DNA of 64,000 bases from Onishia taeanensis (lineage in GTDB: Bacteria; Pseudomonadota; Gammaproteobacteria; Pseudomonadales; Halomonadaceae), in the NCBI RefSeq assembly GCF_013349955.1, contig NZ_JABVXC010000006.1, positions 118,811 through 182,810 on the forward strand, read 5' to 3'. A model generated the notes under the pieces. The model was not told the origin of the DNA. It did no database searches and saw nothing but the letters and a program-made list of their open reading frames with translations. The position numbers and the translations under genes are program-made. The first letter of the stretch is position 1; each line of letters starts with the position of its first letter. Shown here one piece after another: positions 59,875 through 64,000 of the stretch.

Positions 59875-61350
59875 TCAGCGTCTCGACATGCAGCTCTCCA
59901 TCAGATTTTTCTCATGCCGAGCGGCGAGCTTCTGGCCTACTGGCTTGAGATAGCCCAGCTCCCGATATGCCGCCCCCAGCGCCTTCGACTGCGGCAGCTC
60001 GCGGGTGACGTTCTCTACCGCCGCGTTGTTGCTCGAGGCCACTACCATCTCGAACCCGGCAAGCTCAGGAATGAGCGTTTTGATGGGCTGTGGCTGGTCG
60101 TTGATCTTTGTCTGAAGACTCTCTCCGAAGGCGGCTTCGGGCGAGGCGAGCGCGGCTAGCACTTTCGCCCGCTCGACCACGTTGCGCGCCACCAAATCGC
60201 GCAGCATCGTCGTCTTACCGGTACCCGGCGGGCCGTTGACGGAGTAGAGCCCGGTCTCGGCCAGCTCCTCATCAATCGTGTTGATCGCAAACTGCTGCAT
60301 CAGGCTCATCGAGTGGACGTCTTCGCCGGGCCAACGTCCCGGTGGCATGCGCTCCATCGCCAGGTTGCGCATCAAAAGCGATTTACCCTCGGGCAACAGC
60401 AGGTCCGGTTTTTTCTCGCCAGCTCCTTGTAAATAGCACGCCAGCGGCGAGCCGAGCGCGAGTCCCCGGTCTTTGGCCTGTGCCAGCACCCGTTCCAGGT
60501 CGCGAATAAAGAAACTGTTGAGAATCGCAAGCTCGTTGATCGCCGTTGGCGCTTCTTCTGGCGCCGCATCGGCCTCCAGCGCCGGGTGCATACCGTCGCC
60601 CGCGGCTTCCAGCCGATGAGGCAGTGCTTTGAGCGCCGACCACGTCTCAAGGACTTCGCCGGAGGCCACCGAGTCGGTTGCGTTTCTCTTCGTTTCGAAA
60701 AGCTGAACAACCAGCGCCGGTGCTTCGCTGCGCGGTGAAAACGCCGTCCAGCCCTGCATCGCCTTCAGCATCTCGACCAGCTCGAAGGGGGTTAGCCAGG
60801 GCGGCAACTCATGTTCGCGCTTGAGGTTGTCGGCAACGGTCAGAATGCTGTTCAGGCGCGCGCGGAAGATCTCTGTGGCCGCCTCAAACGCCTCGAGCGT
60901 TACCGTATCGAGCCGGCCCTGCTCTAGCGCGCCCAGCATCCACGGCGCGGTGGAAATCTCGAAGCTTTCGCGGTCGATGACACCGTTACTCTTGACCTTC
61001 ACCGTCAACGAACAGGTCAGCCCCTCGTCGCGGCTACGCTCCACCCACGCTTCGCTCTGGTCCGGGTAGGCGTCGCGGGCGATTTCGAAGATATCGCAGC
61101 GTTTGAAAAGCCCCAGATAAAGCTTGTACCAGTAGCTGCCTTCGGGCCGATAACGGCGCCCGGCCCGCCGGACGTACTGTGCATTCAGCCACGGCAGGCA
61201 GTCAGGCGTGTCGACAAGCTCGGTACTGCGATAGTGAATCGCGCCCTGGCCGTCGTCGATATTCTTCAGTTCAGTGGATTCGAAAAACTCGACCTTATGC
61301 CAGAACGACAAAATGCGCTCGGCTTGCGTTGATGAAGCGGAGGAGGTCAT
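59875..61350 (-). CDS. DNA2/UPF1-like helicase, N-terminal part (frameshifted)
   Basis: N-terminal 491 residues of the same helicase. An uncharacterised region of about 360 residues (FFESTELKNIDDGQGAIHY near the start; PEGSYWYKLYLGLF) precedes Walker A at about 373-381 (NGPPGTGKTTMLRDL) and motif Ia VVASSNNAAVENV. The frame then leaves the family pattern at RHEK and ends in a spurious NLMESCMSRR. Start 61350 (MTSSASST) is preceded by AGGGC. The uncharacterised N-terminal domain may provide target recognition. Confidence 0.75.
   Translation of the reverse strand: MTSSASSTQAERILSFWHKVEFFESTELKNIDDGQGAIHYRSTELVDTPDCLPWLNAQYVRRAGRRYRPEGSYWYKLYLGLFKRCDIFEIARDAYPDQSEAWVERSRDEGLTCSLTVKVKSNGVIDRESFEISTAPWMLGALEQGRLDTVTLEAFEAATEIFRARLNSILTVADNLKREHELPPWLTPFELVEMLKAMQGWTAFSPRSEAPALVVQLFETKRNATDSVASGEVLETWSALKALPHRLEAAGDGMHPALEADAAPEEAPTAINELAILNSFFIRDLERVLAQAKDRGLALGSPLACYLQGAGEKKPDLLLPEGKSLLMRNLAMERMPPGRWPGEDVHSMSLMQQFAINTIDEELAETGLYSVNGPPGTGKTTMLRDLVARNVVERAKVLAALASPEAAFGESLQTKINDQPQPIKTLIPELAGFEMVVASSNNAAVENVTRELPQSKALGAAYRELGYLKPVGQKLAARHEKNLMESCMSRR
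59906..59910 (-). other. Frameshift site in the helicase gene
   Basis: A run of five T on the plus strand (AAAAA in the gene). The N-terminal frame reads ...RHEK then nonsense; shifting back by one base gives K-S-D-G-E-L-H-V-E-T-L-I-P-G, which continues unbroken into the C-terminal half. Loss of one A from a run of six is the simplest cause. Real mutation or base-calling error in a homopolymer are both possible. Confidence 0.7.
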
Positions 61351-61448
61351 GCCCTGGCATTTTTCCTTGTGAGTTTTTTGGCGCCTGCGCGGCGCGCGCT
61401 TCCTTGGCTTCAGCAGCGCATCGGCGCTGTGCCACGCTTTCTGCAGAG

Positions 61449-61583
61449 TCAACGGTTGATCAAGGCTTCTTCATTGGAAATGGTAACCGCAGCACTCTTG
61501 AGTTCGGCCAGGCGTGCCGCCTGCTTTAGAACAGCACGCGCTCCCCACTGGTCGATCTTGGGCAGCGGCGAGGGTGGGAACAC
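61449..61583 (-). pseudogene. Fic-family N-terminal remnant
   Basis: A 44-residue frame from GTG 61583 reads LPKIDQWGARAVLKQAARLAEL and ends TISNEEALINR-stop. It matches the N-terminal region of Fic proteins (pattern 'D...AVLK..A.A...LAELKG.A..IPN..ILIN'). The AMPylation domain with HPFx(D/E)GNGR is absent, so only a fragment is left. Adjacent bases 61351-61448 and 61584-61810 hold no other supported gene. Confidence 0.5.
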
Positions 61584-61810
61584 GATGACACCTTATGCCA
61601 TATATAGAAAAAGCGAAAATCTATACACAAGCCGCACGACATGCCAAGAAAACCGCAACCTCTTGGCATTAACGCCACGCTCATGACAAGAGGCCGGCGT
61701 TTGCTACACATGCCATATGGGCACTCGAACACCTCCAGCGGCAGGTCTGGCGATTAATGCTCCGTCAGCGCACTGACAACCGATATGAGCAGTTGGGCAT
61801 GCCGATAGCA

Positions 61811-61843
61811 TCTACACGCTCCCCCGCGGGAATCGGTTACACT
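61811..61843 (+). repeat. Right 33-bp direct repeat of the rph-yicC island
   Basis: Begins TCTACACGCTCcCCCGCGGG; four mismatches to the left copy at 57002-57034. It ends in TTACACT, which may also be the -10 region of yicC, about 40 bases before its start. Confidence 0.75.
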
Positions 61844-61882
61844 CCGCCTTATTCCCACTCAGCTATATCGTCAGGAGTCGAC

Positions 61883-62743
61883 ATGGTGCACAGCATGACC
61901 GCCTTCGCGCGGGCCAGCCGCGAAGCCGACTGGGGCAGCCTCGAGCTCGAGTTGCGCTCAGTCAATCAGCGCTATCTCGATCTGCATTTCCGCCTGCCCG
62001 AGACCCTGCGCAGCCTGGAGCCCGACTACCGCGACGCCCTGCGCCAGCGGCTGAATCGCGGCAAGGTCGAATGCACCCTGCGCTTCGTGCCGACCAACGG
62101 CGAGACCCTGAGCATCAACGCCGAGCGCCTGGGCGGCCTAGCCGAGGCCCTCGGCGAGCTGCGCCGCACAGTGCCCGAGGCCGCGATGCCCGATGCTCTT
62201 GCGCTGCTCGAGCATCCCGGTGTGCTCGAATCGGGCGGCCCGGATATCGCCGAAGTGGCTGACAGCGCTCAGGCGCTGTTCGACGAGGCGTTGGATGCCC
62301 TGCTCGAGGCCCGTGCCAGAGAGGGCGCCGAACTCGCCGCGCTGATCAGAAGCCGTCTGAGCGCCGTTCGCGAGCAGGTCGACGAGGTGAAGGCCCAGTT
62401 GCCCGAGATCCTCAAGCGGCAGCGGGACCAGTTGCTTGCGCGGCTGGAAACGGTGCGGGCCGAACTCGAACCGCAGCGACTGGAGGCCGAACTGACCCTG
62501 ATGGCCCAAAAGGCCGACGTCGACGAAGAGCTCGACCGCCTGGCAACGCATGTCGACGAAGTAGAGCGCCAGCTCACTCTCAAGGGACCAGTAGGCCGGC
62601 GCCTGGATTTCCTGATGCAGGAACTCAACCGCGAGGCCAATACCCTGTCTTCCAAGTCGGTGGTCGCTGAGACGACCCGCAGCGCCGTGGAGCTCAAGGT
62701 ACTTATCGAGCAAATGCGCGAACAGATTCAGAACATCGAATGA
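61883..62743 (+). CDS. yicC: YicC-family endoribonuclease
   Basis: 286-residue YicC/YloC-type endoribonuclease. N-terminal MVHSMTAFARASREADWGSLELELRSVN pattern (start of the family domain), NRGKVECTLRF, and C-terminal DUF1732 segment with GRRLDFLMQELNREANTLSSKS. Start 61883 has AGGAG 7 bases upstream; the longer frame reads through the repeat and is not used. In relatives yicC is followed by gmk; here a chemoreceptor gene follows instead. Confidence 0.92.
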   Translation: MVHSMTAFARASREADWGSLELELRSVNQRYLDLHFRLPETLRSLEPDYRDALRQRLNRGKVECTLRFVPTNGETLSINAERLGGLAEALGELRRTVPEAAMPDALALLEHPGVLESGGPDIAEVADSAQALFDEALDALLEARAREGAELAALIRSRLSAVREQVDEVKAQLPEILKRQRDQLLARLETVRAELEPQRLEAELTLMAQKADVDEELDRLATHVDEVERQLTLKGPVGRRLDFLMQELNREANTLSSKSVVAETTRSAVELKVLIEQMREQIQNIE

Positions 62744-62784
62744 TTCTTCCCGCTACTTAACGCCCAATGCCCAAGACCAGCTAC

Positions 62785-63954
62785 TCACAAGCTATCGATC
62801 GCCCGCGACACGCGCTCGGCACCGGAGAGAATCTCTCGAATCACCGACTGCGTTTGGGCAACCCGCTCACGATTGGTGGCGCTTTGATCGACCACCTCAT
62901 TCATCCTTTCGCTGGCCTGTCGAATCAGCTCGTTATTCTCCCCCAGCACGTCGGAAATCTTTGTGGCGGCCTCGGTCGATCCCTGGGAAAGCTCTTTGAC
63001 TTCCTTGGCGACAACGGCAAAACCGCGCCCATGTTCTCCGGCCCTAGCGGCTTCAACCGAAGCGTTAAGCGCCAGCAGGTTTGTCTGCTGTGCGATACGT
63101 GAGATGGCGTTGGTGATCTCGTTGATCGTATGGACCTGTTGATTGAGGGCGCTGATGACGTCTTGAGCCCCTTTAACTTCAGACGCCACATGCTGTGCGG
63201 TCTCGACGGCTTCCTCGAGCTGGCGGAGGCCATCTTTGGCAATCGTTTCCGTCTGCAGAGAGGTGGTTCGTGCAGATTCTACGGCACGACGAGCGGCATG
63301 TTCTTTTTCAACATCCTTAGTAATATCGGTGGCAAATTTTACTACTTTGAAGACGTTGCCACTCCCATCGACAACCGGGTTGTAGGTCGCTTCCAGCCAA
63401 ACGATCTGGCCATTAGAAGCAATCCTCTTGAACTTACCCTGCCTTAAATTGTTTCTGGCCAATTCTTCCCAGAAACTAGAGTTTTCCTGATAAAACTCTG
63501 GCGTGCAGAACATCGAATGATGCTTACCCTTGACCTCAGGAAGGCTGTAACCCATAGCATCAAGAAAGTTTTTATTCGCTCTGACCACATGGCCTTCAGG
63601 CGTAAATTCGATCACAGCCATGGATGCATCGAGTGCGCTTAAAATGGCGCCTTGGTCGACTGCATTCTCGTGCTTATCAGTCACATCACTGGCAACCTTC
63701 ACCACATAAGCGATTTTGCCATTTCTCCCCTCGACGGGCAGATACGTGGCTTCTAGCCAAACGTCGCCTCCGTTGGCATTGATACGCTGAAAGGTGCCAC
63801 CTTGCCCCTTTCCTCTAGCCAATTCTTCCCAGAAAAACTCATATTCAGAGGATCGAAACGTTTCTGGCGTGCAGAAAATACGATGGTGCTTCCCTTTTAT
63901 TTCTTCAAGATTATATTTAACACCTTGCCCGCAAATTCTGAGTGCAACACCTGA
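62785..63954 (-). pseudogene. PAS-domain methyl-accepting chemotaxis protein, 5' end broken
   Basis: Cytoplasmic chemoreceptor lacking membrane segments. From the 5' side: the tail of a PAS domain ([34 protein letters not shown]), a complete second PAS domain ([23 protein letters not shown]), then a short signalling domain with [26 protein letters not shown] and a truncated hairpin. The open frame begins right after an in-frame TGA at 63955-63957, with no ATG or good ribosome-binding site; the first usable codon is TTG 63822. So the front half of the first PAS domain is missing or in another frame. A shortened but functional gene from TTG is the alternative. Confidence 0.7.
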
Positions 63955-64000
63955 TCAAATCGGTAAGGTGTTGTATCCATGTCATATTCAGAACTCTGCA

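Larger units (their letters stand above)
57002..61843. mobile_element. 4.8-kb island bounded by 33-bp direct repeats
   Basis: The segment lies between rph and yicC, which in related gammaproteobacteria are close neighbours. It holds DUF3800, a frameshifted DNA2-like helicase and a Fic-like remnant, all on the minus strand. The bounding repeats each cover the upstream flank of the adjoining housekeeping gene. No integrase or transposase is recognisable inside; 57035-57274 shows no supported gene. Insertion through short-homology or site-specific recombination is inferred from the repeats. Confidence 0.6.

Noticed and set aside
1..64000. Prophage, complete insertion sequence, or replication origin
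   Set aside because: No transposase, integrase, capsid or terminase motif, no paired terminal inverted repeats and no DnaA-box cluster were seen.

Overview
The window reads as one contiguous chromosomal segment of a high-GC gammaproteobacterium, most likely a Halomonas-type member of the Halomonadaceae. This is inferred from the codon usage, the crc/pyrE/rph/yicC neighbourhood shared with pseudomonads, and a dense set of genes for quaternary ammonium compounds (carnitine, gamma-butyrobetaine, trimethylaminoethylphosphonate) typical of halophiles. No ribosomal RNA, CRISPR array or complete insertion sequence was seen. One tRNA gene (Arg, anticodon CCG) is present.

Layout. 1-9.8 kb: a QseBC-like two-component pair, a D,D-peptidase, a small DUF2061 membrane protein behind a Fur-box-like site, a chemoreceptor, and a lemA/TPM-domain operon. 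9.9-14.8 kb: L-carnitine catabolism (cdhC-cdhA-cdhB, the regulator cdhR, and a gamma-butyrobetaine-hydroxylase-type dioxygenase). 14.8-23.7 kb: a divergent GlxA-type regulator, then tmpA-tmpB (oxidative cleavage of 2-trimethylaminoethylphosphonate to glycine betaine and phosphate), a betaine-type binding protein, an aminotransferase and an amino-acid ABC transporter, with two gene remnants at the joints. 23.8-26.4 kb: GST, SDR and another GlxA-type regulator. 26.6-31.4 kb: cyanophycin cluster cphB-cphA-iadA. 31.5-36.9 kb: TSUP exporter, divergent BCCT transporter, glutaminase, LysR regulator, VOC protein. 37.1-38.5 kb: AhpD-like protein and divergent TetR regulator with three palindromic operators. 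38.5-43.3 kb: a second, diverged tmp module (regulator, tmpA, tmpB, binding protein) ending in a class II aldolase. 43.4-46.9 kb: a His/Gly/Glu-repeat exported protein, a PiuC-type dioxygenase, DUF2237 and a second TSUP protein. 47.2-50.3 kb: a second polar amino-acid ABC transporter. 50.3-57 kb: housekeeping genes (tRNA-Arg, cytochrome c5-like, rep, trmL, YfaZ-like, pyrE, crc, rph). 57.0-61.8 kb: an island flanked by 33-bp imperfect direct repeats, carrying DUF3800, a frameshifted DNA2/UPF1-like helicase and a Fic-like remnant, inserted between rph and yicC. 61.9-64 kb: yicC and a 5'-broken PAS chemoreceptor.

How the genes fit together. Gamma-butyrobetaine hydroxylation can feed carnitine, which CdhA/CdhC/CdhB take to glycine betaine. 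The two TmpAB pairs would also yield glycine betaine, plus phosphate. Four paralogous regulators of the GATase1-AraC type sit beside or near these loci. Cyanophycin made and broken down by CphA/CphB/IadA would supply Arg and Asp. A nearby AruH-like aminotransferase operon with an eroded ThDP-enzyme remnant and an eroded aldehyde-dehydrogenase remnant looks like the leftover of an arginine transaminase pathway (inference). The most unusual points are the duplicated tmp module, the repeat-bounded helicase/DUF3800 island, and the repeat-rich exported protein.
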